From NCBI GenBank assembly GCA_009844085.1, contig VYCF01000074.1, forward strand, positions 1 to 62,203: DNA of 62,203 nucleotides. The letters run 5' to 3'. The stretch is from Gammaproteobacteria bacterium (GTDB lineage: Bacteria > Pseudomonadota > Gammaproteobacteria > Pseudomonadales > Pseudohongiellaceae). Positions 8,517 through 17,024 of this stretch are shown here, in pieces. The translations under genes and the position numbers were made by a program. The number at the start of each line of letters is the position of its first letter. Position 1 is the stretch's first letter. The notes beneath the pieces were generated by a model. The model did no database searches and had not been told where the DNA came from. It saw nothing but the letters and a program-made list of their open reading frames with translations.

Positions 8517-9074
8517 ATGGCGATTTCCTCCCGCGAACGAAACCTGCTGTTGCTGCTTGCCGTGGTCGCGGCGGTGTTCTTCGGCAGATACGTCCTTACC
8601 GCCATGGGAGAGTGGGGCGGGCAGCGCGAGGCCCTCATCGGGAACCTGCAACTCGCGGTCGAGCGGGAGCAGCGGCTGATCGACGACGAAGAGGCCCTGG
8701 AACTTCAGCGCGCGGAAGTCGAAGACCGGGAAATCGACATGCAACTCGATATTTTCTCCGGCGCCACGATCCCCCTGATCGAAGCGGCGATTCAGCAGGA
8801 TCTTTCGCGCTACGCCAGGGAGTCCGGCCTTACGGTCAATTCGACCCGGCTCGCGGACCGCCTGGAAACCGAGGGCTGGCTGCTGATCAGCCAGGAAATG
8901 TCCTTCCGCACCACCGACGCCAATCGCACCGTGGTCTTCCTCGGGCGCTTGAGCGAATCGCAGCCGCGGCTGCGCGTCACCGATTTCAGCATCAGCCGCA
9001 GCCGCACCCAATATTCCGGTTCGATCACCGTGGTCGGATTCGCCCGCCCGGCGTCGGCCGCGGCGCCGTTCTAG
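8517..9074 (+). CDS. gspM: Type II secretion protein GspM
   Basis: Bitopic inner-membrane protein that pairs with GspL. The product has 185 residues: a short cytoplasmic tail, one transmembrane segment (about 9-30), a charged coiled-coil stretch (about 40-75) and a small ferredoxin-like periplasmic domain. The ATG follows the gspL stop by three bases, which indicates coupled translation. Length and topology fit GspM or PilO; the secretin and pseudopilins downstream favour GspM. Confidence 0.75.
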   Translation: MAISSRERNLLLLLAVVAAVFFGRYVLTAMGEWGGQREALIGNLQLAVEREQRLIDDEEALELQRAEVEDREIDMQLDIFSGATIPLIEAAIQQDLSRYARESGLTVNSTRLADRLETEGWLLISQEMSFRTTDANRTVVFLGRLSESQPRLRVTDFSISRSRTQYSGSITVVGFARPASAAAPF

Positions 9075-9085
9075 GAATCCGGGAA

Positions 9086-10549
9086 ATGTCCTTCTCCCCG
9101 ATCACGCTGCCGATCTTCTCGCAATTGCTCGAGCCCCGGGGCATGGCCCCGGAGCGCGACTTCAGCGAATCGGGCCAACTCGTCTGCGACCACCTGCCGG
9201 CCATCGAGCAAAGAGCGAAGATCCGCTTCATTCTCGGCGAGCCGGTGCGATTCCGCATGGCCCCGGACGACGAAGTGCGGCGGCTTGCGCGGCACTGGCG
9301 CGCCGAACTCTCGCCGAAGATCGAAAGCGACGACGAGGAACTGCTCGCCACGGGTTTCGAGGACGACGACGAGTTGCTCGATCTGGCCTCGGAAGCGCCG
9401 ATCATCCGCCTCGTCAATCACCTTTTCGCCCGGGCGCTCGACCTCAATTCGAGCGACATCCACTTCGAGCCAGGCGAAACCAGCCTCGACGTGCGTTGCC
9501 GCGTCGACGGCATCATGACCGTGGTCGAACGCCTGCCGGTGCGCATTCACACCCCGGTCGCCTCCAGGCTCAAGCTCATGGCGCGGCTCGATATCGGCGA
9601 AAAACGCCTGCCCCAGGACGGCCGCATCAACTACCAGCTCGGCAGCAGGCAACTCGACATGCGCGTCTCGACCCTGCCCGGCGTGCACGGCGAATCCGTC
9701 GTCCTGCGCATCCTCGACCGCAGCGACATGGAAGTCGATCTGACGGCACTCGGCATGCCGCCCCGGGCGTTGCGCGACTACCAGTCGGTCATCAGCCAGC
9801 CCCATGGCATGGTGCTCATCACCGGCCCTACCGGCAGCGGCAAGACGACGACCTTGTACGCCACGCTGGAAAAGATCAGCAACGACACGCAGAAGATCAT
9901 TACCGTGGAAGACCCGGTCGAATACCAGTTGCCGGGAATCACCCAGATCCAGGTCAACCCGGCGATCGGCCTCGGGTTCGCCCAGGGCCTGCGCTCGATC
10001 GTACGGCAGGACCCGGACGTCATCATGGTGGGCGAGATCCGCGATCACGACACCGCCGAAATCGCCATTGAATCGGCCCTGACCGGGCACCTCGTGTTCT
10101 CGACCCTGCATACCAACGACGCCGCCGGCGCGATCACCCGGCTGCAGGACATGGGCGTCGAAGGCTACCTGATCAGCTCCAGCGTGCTCGCCGTGCAGGC
10201 CCAGCGCCTCGTGCGCCGCGTCTGCACCGATTGCGCCGAAGAACGCGAGCTCAATGCCGACGAGGCAGCGGTGCTGCGCATCGACGCCGCCGGCTGGCCG
10301 CCGATCCGCCGCGGCGCCGGCTGCGAGCGCTGCGGCAACACGGGCTATCGCGGCCGCATCGGCCTGTATGAACTGATGCTGATGAGCGACGAGATACGCC
10401 ATTGCATAGCCGGCGGCGCCGACGCCAACGCAATCCGCGAACAGGCCGTAAGCGAAGGCTTGCGCGGCTTGCGCGAGGACGCCCTCGACAAATTGCGCGA
10501 GGGCCTCACCACGCCGGAAGAAGTAGTGCGGGTAACCAGAGCGATATGA
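9086..10549 (+). CDS. gspE: Type II secretion ATPase GspE
   Basis: Hexameric cytoplasmic ATPase that powers pseudopilus assembly. The 487-residue product has an N-terminal domain, Walker A GPTGSGKTT (from residue 247), Asp box and Walker B VIMVGEIRD (about 311-319), His box LTGHLVFSTLHTND, and a zinc-binding tetracysteine C380-x2-C383 and C413-x2-C416. All catalytic signatures are intact. The ATG at 9086 follows the gspM stop by 11 bases with a GGGAAA ribosome site. The same frame stays open far upstream within gspL and gspM, but that extension is not coding. The stop overlaps the gspF start (ATGA). Confidence 0.96.
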   Translation: MSFSPITLPIFSQLLEPRGMAPERDFSESGQLVCDHLPAIEQRAKIRFILGEPVRFRMAPDDEVRRLARHWRAELSPKIESDDEELLATGFEDDDELLDLASEAPIIRLVNHLFARALDLNSSDIHFEPGETSLDVRCRVDGIMTVVERLPVRIHTPVASRLKLMARLDIGEKRLPQDGRINYQLGSRQLDMRVSTLPGVHGESVVLRILDRSDMEVDLTALGMPPRALRDYQSVISQPHGMVLITGPTGSGKTTTLYATLEKISNDTQKIITVEDPVEYQLPGITQIQVNPAIGLGFAQGLRSIVRQDPDVIMVGEIRDHDTAEIAIESALTGHLVFSTLHTNDAAGAITRLQDMGVEGYLISSSVLAVQAQRLVRRVCTDCAEERELNADEAAVLRIDAAGWPPIRRGAGCERCGNTGYRGRIGLYELMLMSDEIRHCIAGGADANAIREQAVSEGLRGLREDALDKLREGLTTPEEVVRVTRAI

Positions 10550-11751
10550 GCGAACAGACGTTCCGTTACCAGGCATTCGATTCCGCCGGCAAGCGCCAGA
10601 GCGGCTTGCTCGAAGCCGAAACCGAGCGCGAGGCCTTGCGCATCCTGCAAGGGCGCAGGCTCACGCCGATTCTCGTCCAGCCCGGCAAGGCGCCGGGCTG
10701 GAGTTTCGAGCGGCGCAGGATTTCCGCCGCCGGGCTGCTCGATTTCACCAACGGACTGTGCACCCTGGTCGAGGCCCGGGTGCCCCTCGACCGGGCGCTG
10801 CGCCTGCTCGAAGGCATTACCGAATCCGCCGCCATGCGCGAACTCGTGCGCGGCCTGCTGCGCGAAGTGAAGGAGGGCAGCAGCCTGGCCGAGGCCATGG
10901 AGCAACACCCGGCCGTCTTCAGCAAGATGTACGTCAACATAGTCCGCGCCGGCGAGGAAGGCGGCATCCTGCACGAGTTGCTTCCCGATCTGGCGGAGTT
11001 TCTCGAAAGCAACGCCAGGACGCGTCAAGCCATCGTTTCGGCCATGGTCTACCCGGTCGTGCTGGTGATAACCGGCATTCTCTCGGTCGGCCTGCTGATG
11101 GTCTTCGTCATCCCCCAGTTCGCCGCGATGTTCCAGGACGCCGGCGCCGAAATTCCTCCGTCCGCCGCTTTTCTGCTCGCCGCGAGCGAGTTCCTGCGGA
11201 ACTACGGTTATCTCGCCCTGATCGCCGCGGCGCTGGCGTTTTTCGGCTGGAAACGGTTCGACGCCGATCCGGCGGGCCGGCGCCGCAAGGACAACTTCCT
11301 GCTGTCGCTGCCGCTCATGGGCAACCTGATCCTCTATCGCGAATGCGCGCTGTTCGCACGCACCATGGGCGCATTGATGGGCGCCGGCATCCCACTGATC
11401 CGCGCCTTGCGCGTGGCGCGGGAGGTGCTCGTGAACACGGTGCTGACGAGGGAACTCGCGCGGGTGGAAGAAGACGTGCGCGGCGGCGCCGGGCTCGGCG
11501 TCTCGCTGGAGGCGACGAATCGCTTCCCGACCTTGCTGCACCAGTTGGTGGGCGTCGGCGAAGAATCGGGCCGCACCGCGAGCATTCTGCTGAAGGCGGC
11601 GGCAACCTTCGATTCCCATGTGCGCCACCAGGTCGCCACCATGGTTTCGGCCTTGCAGCCCGCGCTGATCATCATTCTCGCCATCGTAGTCGGTGGCATA
11701 ACGATCGCCATGCTTTCCGCGGTGTTCAGCATGAACGCCGTGGAATTCTGA
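10546..11751 (+). CDS. gspF: Type II secretion platform protein GspF
   Basis: Polytopic inner-membrane protein that interacts with GspE and GspL. The 401-residue product shows the two T2SSF repeats, each ending in hydrophobic segments: the first around residues 165-190 with a second pair near 215-235, the last at about 372-392. The motif VPLDRALRLLE and its partner GIPLIRALRVA mark the two halves. The start overlaps the gspE stop by four bases, indicating translational coupling. Length is typical for the family. Confidence 0.95.
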   Translation: MSEQTFRYQAFDSAGKRQSGLLEAETEREALRILQGRRLTPILVQPGKAPGWSFERRRISAAGLLDFTNGLCTLVEARVPLDRALRLLEGITESAAMRELVRGLLREVKEGSSLAEAMEQHPAVFSKMYVNIVRAGEEGGILHELLPDLAEFLESNARTRQAIVSAMVYPVVLVITGILSVGLLMVFVIPQFAAMFQDAGAEIPPSAAFLLAASEFLRNYGYLALIAAALAFFGWKRFDADPAGRRRKDNFLLSLPLMGNLILYRECALFARTMGALMGAGIPLIRALRVAREVLVNTVLTRELARVEEDVRGGAGLGVSLEATNRFPTLLHQLVGVGEESGRTASILLKAAATFDSHVRHQVATMVSALQPALIIILAIVVGGITIAMLSAVFSMNAVEF

Positions 11752-11766
11752 CAGGAGACCGCCGCG

Positions 11767-13959
11767 ATGCGAGTTCAGTCCACAACCAGTCCGGGTCCGC
11801 TGCGCTTGCTGCCGCTGGCGATATTGCTGGCGTCCTGCGCCGGCTTGACGGAAAGCCGGAGCGGCGGCGTCCAGGACGCGGAGCAGGAGCAGGCCCAGGC
11901 GGCGCAGCCCGCGCCCGCGGCGCAAGCCGATCCGCAACAGCAGGGAATTGCCGTATTGCCCGCCGCGAGCAACGCCGCCCAGCTCGAGTTGATCGAGGAA
12001 ATCAATCGCGACGGCGCCCGGCCCGCAGGCGGACCGCCCATCGACATCGCGCCGCAACCGGTCGACGGCGACGCCGGCGAAGTGGTCGAACTGAACTACG
12101 AACAGGCCGACCTGCGCCTCGTGCTCGAAGAACTCGCCGAATCCCTCGACATCTCCCTGGTCATCGACCCGGAAATCAACCAGACGGTCAGCCTGCGCAC
12201 CGCCGAGGACCGGCCGCTGTCGCGCGAGGACATCTGGCCGCTGATGCGTTTGCTCACCCGCGACGCGGGCGTGGTCATCAACCGCGTCGGCAACGTCTAC
12301 AACGTGCGCCAGGTCAGCTCGCCGACGCCGACCGAATTCGTCACCCAAGAAAACCTGGACGGCAGCAGCGCCGCGCGCATCATGCAGGTGACGCCGCTGA
12401 TCTACGTCTCCGCCGAAGCCGCCATCCAGGTTATCCAGCCCCTGCTGCAATCCGAAGGCGACGTGCGCCAGTTCACGATCAACAACGCGCTGGCGATCAG
12501 CGCCGGCCCGCAGGAACTCGAACGCATCAACCAGTTGCTTCTGCTGGTCGACGCCGACCCTTTCCTCAACCAGGGCATTCGCGTCTATCCGCTGGAGAAC
12601 GCCAACGCGCTCGAAGTGGCCGAGGAACTGGCTGAAATCCTCGGCCTGATCGAAGGCGAGAATCCTTCCTACCAGGTCAGGGGAATCGGCCGCATCAACG
12701 CCCTGCTCGTCACCGCGCCGGCGACGCGCGGTTTCGACGAAGTGAGCCGCTGGGTGGCGATCCTCGACGCGGAAAGCCAGGAGCAGGTCGAGCAATTGTT
12801 CATGTACCGGGTCAAGAACCTGCCCGCCCTCGAACTCGCGGAAACGCTCGGCCAGGTATTCGAGGAAGAAGACGAAGCGGCGCTGCCGAGCCTGCAGCCC
12901 CAGGACGACGGACTGGCGGCGATCGAACGGCAGGTCAACCTGAACCTGGTCGACAACACCGAGGACTCGGACGGCGAGGCCGCCGCACCCGTGACCCTGG
13001 TCGCTTCCGAGCTCGCGCCGCCCGCGGCCGGCGCGGCGCCGGCCGCGGTTTCGGCCAACTTGCAGGTCCGCATCGTCGCCGACGAGGCGACCAACAGCTT
13101 GCTCATCCGCGCTTCGGCCCGGGATTACCGGCAATTGCTGACCACGATCAGCCAACTCGACGTGGCGCCCTTGCAGGTCATGGTCAACGCCGTCATCGCC
13201 CAGATCACGCTCACCGACGAGACCCGGTTCGGCGTCGACTGGAGCCGCGTCGCCGACAACGCCGATCTGATGCCGGTCGAAAACACGGCCCAGACGACAT
13301 TCACGCCGACGTTGAACGGCCTCATGTTCACGCGCAGCTTTCTCGACGGCGCCGCGCGGGTCGAAGCGACGCTCGAAGCGATCGCCCAGAACAACGAGGT
13401 GCGCCTGCTCGCACGGCCTTCGCTGATGGTCACCAACAATCAGGAAGGCGAGATCCAGATCGGCGCCGAAGTGCCGATCGAGCAAGGCCAGTCCATCGGC
13501 ACCGGCGGTTTCGCCACGACCAATATCCAGTACCGCCCCACGGGCATCGAGTTGTACATCACGCCGCAGATCAACGAGGACGGCGTGGTCACCCTGACCA
13601 TCCGCCAGGTGCTGTCCTCGGTCGACAGCGCGGCTTCCGGCGTGAACAACAATCCGGTCTTCAACAACCAGGAGATCAGCACCACGGTGGTGGTCAACAA
13701 CGGCGAAAACGTGGTGCTCGGCGGCCTGATCCAGGACGACAACGAGAATCTGAACCGCGGCGTTCCGCTACTGAACCAGGTGCCGGTAATCGGCAACCTG
13801 TTCTCCTACCAGCGGCTCAGCGTCGAACGGCGCGAACTGTTCATCGTGCTGCGGCCCGAAATCGTCAACCTCAACGCCGAAGGCGGAGGTGTACAATATT
13901 CCGACATACTCAACCGCTTCGAACTCGTCTCGCAACTGTTCGAAGACATGGGAATCTGA
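11767..13959 (+). CDS. gspD: Type II secretion secretin GspD (probable lipoprotein)
   Basis: Outer-membrane channel of the secretion system. The 730-residue product starts with a signal sequence ending in a lipobox (L-A-S-C24), so it may be lipid-anchored and not need a separate pilotin; that is inference. N0/N1-type domains follow (about 85-330), with an acidic and Ala/Pro-rich loop (about 370-425). The secretin core (about 470-710) includes EVRLLARPSLM, VPIEQG and the terminal VPLLNQVPVIGNLF signature. The ribosome site is the GGAGACC run before the ATG. It is placed between gspF and gspG rather than at the operon head as in many T2SS operons. Confidence 0.95.
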   Translation: MRVQSTTSPGPLRLLPLAILLASCAGLTESRSGGVQDAEQEQAQAAQPAPAAQADPQQQGIAVLPAASNAAQLELIEEINRDGARPAGGPPIDIAPQPVDGDAGEVVELNYEQADLRLVLEELAESLDISLVIDPEINQTVSLRTAEDRPLSREDIWPLMRLLTRDAGVVINRVGNVYNVRQVSSPTPTEFVTQENLDGSSAARIMQVTPLIYVSAEAAIQVIQPLLQSEGDVRQFTINNALAISAGPQELERINQLLLLVDADPFLNQGIRVYPLENANALEVAEELAEILGLIEGENPSYQVRGIGRINALLVTAPATRGFDEVSRWVAILDAESQEQVEQLFMYRVKNLPALELAETLGQVFEEEDEAALPSLQPQDDGLAAIERQVNLNLVDNTEDSDGEAAAPVTLVASELAPPAAGAAPAAVSANLQVRIVADEATNSLLIRASARDYRQLLTTISQLDVAPLQVMVNAVIAQITLTDETRFGVDWSRVADNADLMPVENTAQTTFTPTLNGLMFTRSFLDGAARVEATLEAIAQNNEVRLLARPSLMVTNNQEGEIQIGAEVPIEQGQSIGTGGFATTNIQYRPTGIELYITPQINEDGVVTLTIRQVLSSVDSAASGVNNNPVFNNQEISTTVVVNNGENVVLGGLIQDDNENLNRGVPLLNQVPVIGNLFSYQRLSVERRELFIVLRPEIVNLNAEGGGVQYSDILNRFELVSQLFEDMGI

Positions 13960-13960
13960 A

Positions 13961-14380
13961 ATGAACCCAGCACCCAACAAAACACTCGCCAACAATTCCG
14001 GATTCACCTTGATCGAGATTCTGGTGGTGATGGCGATCATCGCCATGCTCGCGGTGCTCGTGGCGCCGAATCTGTTCAATCAGCAGGCCGGCGCCATGCG
14101 CGACGCCGCCACGGCGGAAATCTCCACCTTGTCGGCGGCCCTCGACATGTACCGGCTCGACATCGGCCGCTATCCGGACTCGCTCGACGGACTGATGGAA
14201 AACGACTCGGATCGCGCCGCCTGGAACGGCCCGTATCTGCGCGGTTCCGAACTGCCGAACGACCCCTGGGACAATGCCTATGTCTACGAGCCCGACGGCA
14301 ACGGCTTCGCGCTGTATTCGCTCGGCGCCGACGGCGAGGCGGGCGGCGAAGGCAACGATGCCGATATCGGCCGCGAATAG
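13961..14380 (+). CDS. gspG: Major pseudopilin GspG
   Basis: Main subunit of the type II secretion pseudopilus. The 139-residue prepilin has a leader cut before Phe in NNSG-FTLIEILVVM, with the conserved Glu at mature position 5, one hydrophobic helix, and the GspG C-terminal signature (DPWDNAYVYEPDG, SLGADGEAGGEGNDADI) that forms the calcium site. Prepilin peptidase (GspO) is not in the window. It overlaps gspH by 23 bases in another frame. Confidence 0.96.
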   Translation: MNPAPNKTLANNSGFTLIEILVVMAIIAMLAVLVAPNLFNQQAGAMRDAATAEISTLSAALDMYRLDIGRYPDSLDGLMENDSDRAAWNGPYLRGSELPNDPWDNAYVYEPDGNGFALYSLGADGEAGGEGNDADIGRE

Positions 14381-14846
14381 CGCGCGCAACCGGGGCTTCA
14401 CCCTGCTTGAGGTCCTGCTCGTCCTGGCGATCGTCGGACTGGCCGGCGCCTTGCTCGTTCCGCGGCTCGGCGGTCTCGACGGCCGCGGCTTCAACGTCGA
14501 GGTGCGCTCGGCCGCTAACCTGCTCAATCACGCGCGCCGCAACGCGGTCGTGACCGGCAATCCCGCGACAGTCGGCTTCGTGCCCGAGACGGAGGACGGG
14601 GAATTCGACTACAACCCGCCGATCTTCAGCGCCGGCGTCTACAACGCGCGCAATATCGAGCTGCAATTCCAGGACAGCACCGGCATGCGGGAACCCGTGC
14701 TCGAACCGCTCGAAATCACTTTCTTCCCCGAGGGCGGCAGCACCGGCGGCGCCTTGCTGCTCCTGCGCGGCGAGCTCGGCGCGCGCATCGAAATCGATCC
14801 CTTTACCGGACGCATATACGCCAATGAACAGGAAAGCATCCGCTGA
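14358..14846 (+). CDS. gspH: Minor pseudopilin GspH
   Basis: Minor subunit of the pseudopilus. The 162-residue product has the prepilin site RNRG-FTLLEVLLVLA with Glu5 and a GspH-type beta domain (EITFFPEGGSTGGALLLL, IEIDPFTGRIY). The start lies inside the 3' end of gspG, and the stop overlaps gspI by 23 bases, so the minor pseudopilins are tightly coupled. Confidence 0.88.
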   Translation: MPISAANSARNRGFTLLEVLLVLAIVGLAGALLVPRLGGLDGRGFNVEVRSAANLLNHARRNAVVTGNPATVGFVPETEDGEFDYNPPIFSAGVYNARNIELQFQDSTGMREPVLEPLEITFFPEGGSTGGALLLLRGELGARIEIDPFTGRIYANEQESIR

Positions 14847-15207
14847 ACGCGGCTTCACCTTGCTCGAAGTGATCGTCGCCCTGGCGATCACGGGCTTCGT
14901 GCTCGGCGGCCTGTTCACCTTGCTCGGGTCGAGCAAGCAATTGTCCCTGCGTTCCGTCGACAGCCTGCGCGAGACCGCGGACTTGCGCGCCACCGTCAAT
15001 TTCGCCCTGCTCGAAAACGAATTCAACGAGGTCGAGCCGGTATTGCAGGACGAGCGCTTCGACATCCGCCCCGGCGACCTGCTCGAAGATCCCATCCGCA
15101 AAACCGCCGGCACCACCGAGGCACTGCAATCTTTCGAAATCTTCGACCCGCAGCGCGACCAGACCGTCACCGCCACCCGCTGGGTCCGGCTCGCCTTGCC
15201 GCGATAG
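14824..15207 (+). CDS. gspI: Minor pseudopilin GspI
   Basis: Minor pseudopilin expected at the pseudopilus tip with GspJ and GspK. The 127-residue product has a short leader, the cleavage site SAERG-FTLLEVIVALAI with Glu5, a hydrophobic helix and a small C-terminal domain with RWVRLALP. Order and length match GspI. It overlaps gspH at the 5' end. Confidence 0.85.
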   Translation: MNRKASAERGFTLLEVIVALAITGFVLGGLFTLLGSSKQLSLRSVDSLRETADLRATVNFALLENEFNEVEPVLQDERFDIRPGDLLEDPIRKTAGTTEALQSFEIFDPQRDQTVTATRWVRLALPR

Positions 15208-15217
15208 GCCGACCGTC

Positions 15218-15874
15218 GTGCATCGAGCTCGCGCCAATTCCGGTTTCACCCTGATCGAGGTACTGCTCGCGCTCGGGCTCACCGCTGCCTTGCTCGGCCT
15301 GCTGTCGTCGGCGGTATTCGTGGTCGCTTCCGACTGGAACCGGGATTCGAACGTACTCGACCGCAATCTCGACGATTCCCTGGCCGTGCTCCAGCTCGAC
15401 CGCGCCCTGCATGGCGCGTTCCCGCATTCCTGGATGGACGAGGAAGAGCTGATAAGGCGCGTGTATTTCCGCGGCGAGGACGAAACCCTGAGCTGGGTCT
15501 CGACGGTCTCGCCCCAGCGCACGCCCGGCCTCACCGCCTGGCAGTTGTTCAACGATCCCGAACTCGGCGTCGTGCTCAAGCTCGCGCCGGCCTTTTCCGA
15601 CAACCCCGACGCCCGGCTCGAACAGGCCGAGGCAAGCCTGCTCCTGCCCGGCTACCAGGCGAGCTTCCAGTATCTTTACACCGAACTCGACGAGAGCCGA
15701 CAATGGACCGGCGAATGGTATGGAGACGAAAACCTCGCCCTGCCGCTTGCCGTCTATGTCCTGTTCGAGCCCATTGCCGGGGAAGGCGAGCCGATGGAAG
15801 TCGTGGCTCGAATCCGCAACCGCCAACATCGCTCGATCCAGCCGGCCGCCCCCCAGCAGGGATTCCCGTTATGA
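15218..15874 (+). CDS. gspJ: Minor pseudopilin GspJ
   Basis: Tip pseudopilin. The 218-residue product starts at GTG and has NSG-FTLIEVLLALGL with Glu5, then the larger beta-rich domain usual for GspJ. The stop overlaps the gspK ATG (ATGA), indicating coupled translation. Confidence 0.87.
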   Translation: MHRARANSGFTLIEVLLALGLTAALLGLLSSAVFVVASDWNRDSNVLDRNLDDSLAVLQLDRALHGAFPHSWMDEEELIRRVYFRGEDETLSWVSTVSPQRTPGLTAWQLFNDPELGVVLKLAPAFSDNPDARLEQAEASLLLPGYQASFQYLYTELDESRQWTGEWYGDENLALPLAVYVLFEPIAGEGEPMEVVARIRNRQHRSIQPAAPQQGFPL

Positions 15875-16947
15875 AGATCCGGCGGCAGCGGGGAGCGGTC
15901 CTCGTCATCGTCTTGTGGACGGCGGTGCTGCTCACGGTTCTGGTTACCGCCATGGCTTCGAAGGTGCGGCTGTCGGCCCAGGCGACGGCGAACAACCGGA
16001 ACGCCGGGCTGGCCTGGGCGGAACTGATGGGCGCGGTGAGCCACGCCGAAATGGAACTCATGCTCGAACGCATGGAATTGCCCGTGGGAGAACCGCTGGA
16101 ACTGGCGGAAAACGGCGAGGTCCGAACGCCCGCCTATCGCTTCAACGGCCGGGACCTGCAATTGAACTATCCGGTCGGCGAAGATATGGTCGTGCGCATC
16201 TACGACCACGCCGGCAAGATCAATCTCAACCGCATCAACCGCCAGGACATGCAAGTGCTCATCACCCATTGGCTCGGCGGGCTCGACGCCGACCCGGAAC
16301 GGGTCCAGGAATTGCTCGTGGCCTGGACCGACTGGACCGACCTGAACGAACTCGAAGGCGTCGAAGGCGCCGAGAACGAGTATTACGAGAATCTCGAGCC
16401 GGGCTATACGCCGCGCAACAATCCCGAACTCGACAGCGTCCAGGAACTGCTGCTGATCCGGGGATTTGACGAAGTGCTCGAAGGCGTCAATCTCGAAGCC
16501 GCCTTCACGGTCTACGGCAACGGCCGCAGGCTCAACCTCAATCTCGCCACCCGCGAAGCCATGCGCCTCGTGCCGGGGTTGAGCGAGGAAACGATCGAAA
16601 ACGTTATCGCCTGGCGCGACCGCGAAGACATCAACAACATGGCCGAGATCGGCGAAATCGTGCCCTTCGAGGAATTGCAGGAACTGGCGCCCTGGGTCGG
16701 CACCAACACCTCGAACATTTACACGCTGTTCGTCTATCCGCGGGCCGAGTTGAGCGAAGCGGAAATCGAACGGCTCGAAGTGGAAGACGAATTCTACAAT
16801 CCGGATCCGGTCACCCGCGGCTACATGGAAATCCTTGAAGTGCGCGGCTATACCAACCCGCCCATCGTCTACCACATCGATCCGTACGGTACGTTGCCCG
16901 ACACCGCCCCGCCCCGCGTCTCCGAACGCGATGTCCTGTTCCGCTGA
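15871..16947 (+). CDS. gspK: Pseudopilin GspK
   Basis: Large minor pseudopilin that caps the tip complex. The 358-residue product starts with RRQRGAVLVIVLW, lacking the Glu5 of the other pseudopilins as is normal for GspK. It has the helix-hairpin-helix-rich insert (KINLNRINRQDMQVLI, RRLNLNLATREAMRLVPGL). Last gene of the operon; a REP doublet begins eight bases after the stop. Confidence 0.92.
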   Translation: MKIRRQRGAVLVIVLWTAVLLTVLVTAMASKVRLSAQATANNRNAGLAWAELMGAVSHAEMELMLERMELPVGEPLELAENGEVRTPAYRFNGRDLQLNYPVGEDMVVRIYDHAGKINLNRINRQDMQVLITHWLGGLDADPERVQELLVAWTDWTDLNELEGVEGAENEYYENLEPGYTPRNNPELDSVQELLLIRGFDEVLEGVNLEAAFTVYGNGRRLNLNLATREAMRLVPGLSEETIENVIAWRDREDINNMAEIGEIVPFEELQELAPWVGTNTSNIYTLFVYPRAELSEAEIERLEVEDEFYNPDPVTRGYMEILEVRGYTNPPIVYHIDPYGTLPDTAPPRVSERDVLFR

Positions 16948-16954
16948 GTACCCC

Positions 16955-17016
16955 GGGCGACGCATGCGTCGCCCCTACAACACAATATTTGCGTAGGGGC
17001 GAGGCATGCCTCGCCC
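16955..17016. repeat. REP doublet (types B and A) between gspK and wzt
   Basis: A type B palindrome at 16955-16974 is followed by CTAC (minus). A type A palindrome at 16997-17016 is preceded by GTAG at 16993-16996 (plus). The two elements point apart around an 18-base AT-rich centre, a BIME-like unit between convergent genes. Confidence 0.88.
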
Positions 17017-17024
17017 GTGGGTTG

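Noticed and set aside
7844..9085. An upstream extension of GspE
   Set aside because: It overlaps gspL and gspM and its translation is Arg-rich; GspE has a normal start with a ribosome site at 9086.
10345..13485. A 1046-codon open frame on the minus strand opposite gspF and gspD
   Set aside because: No motif and no ribosome site; the plus strand has two unmistakable secretion genes.
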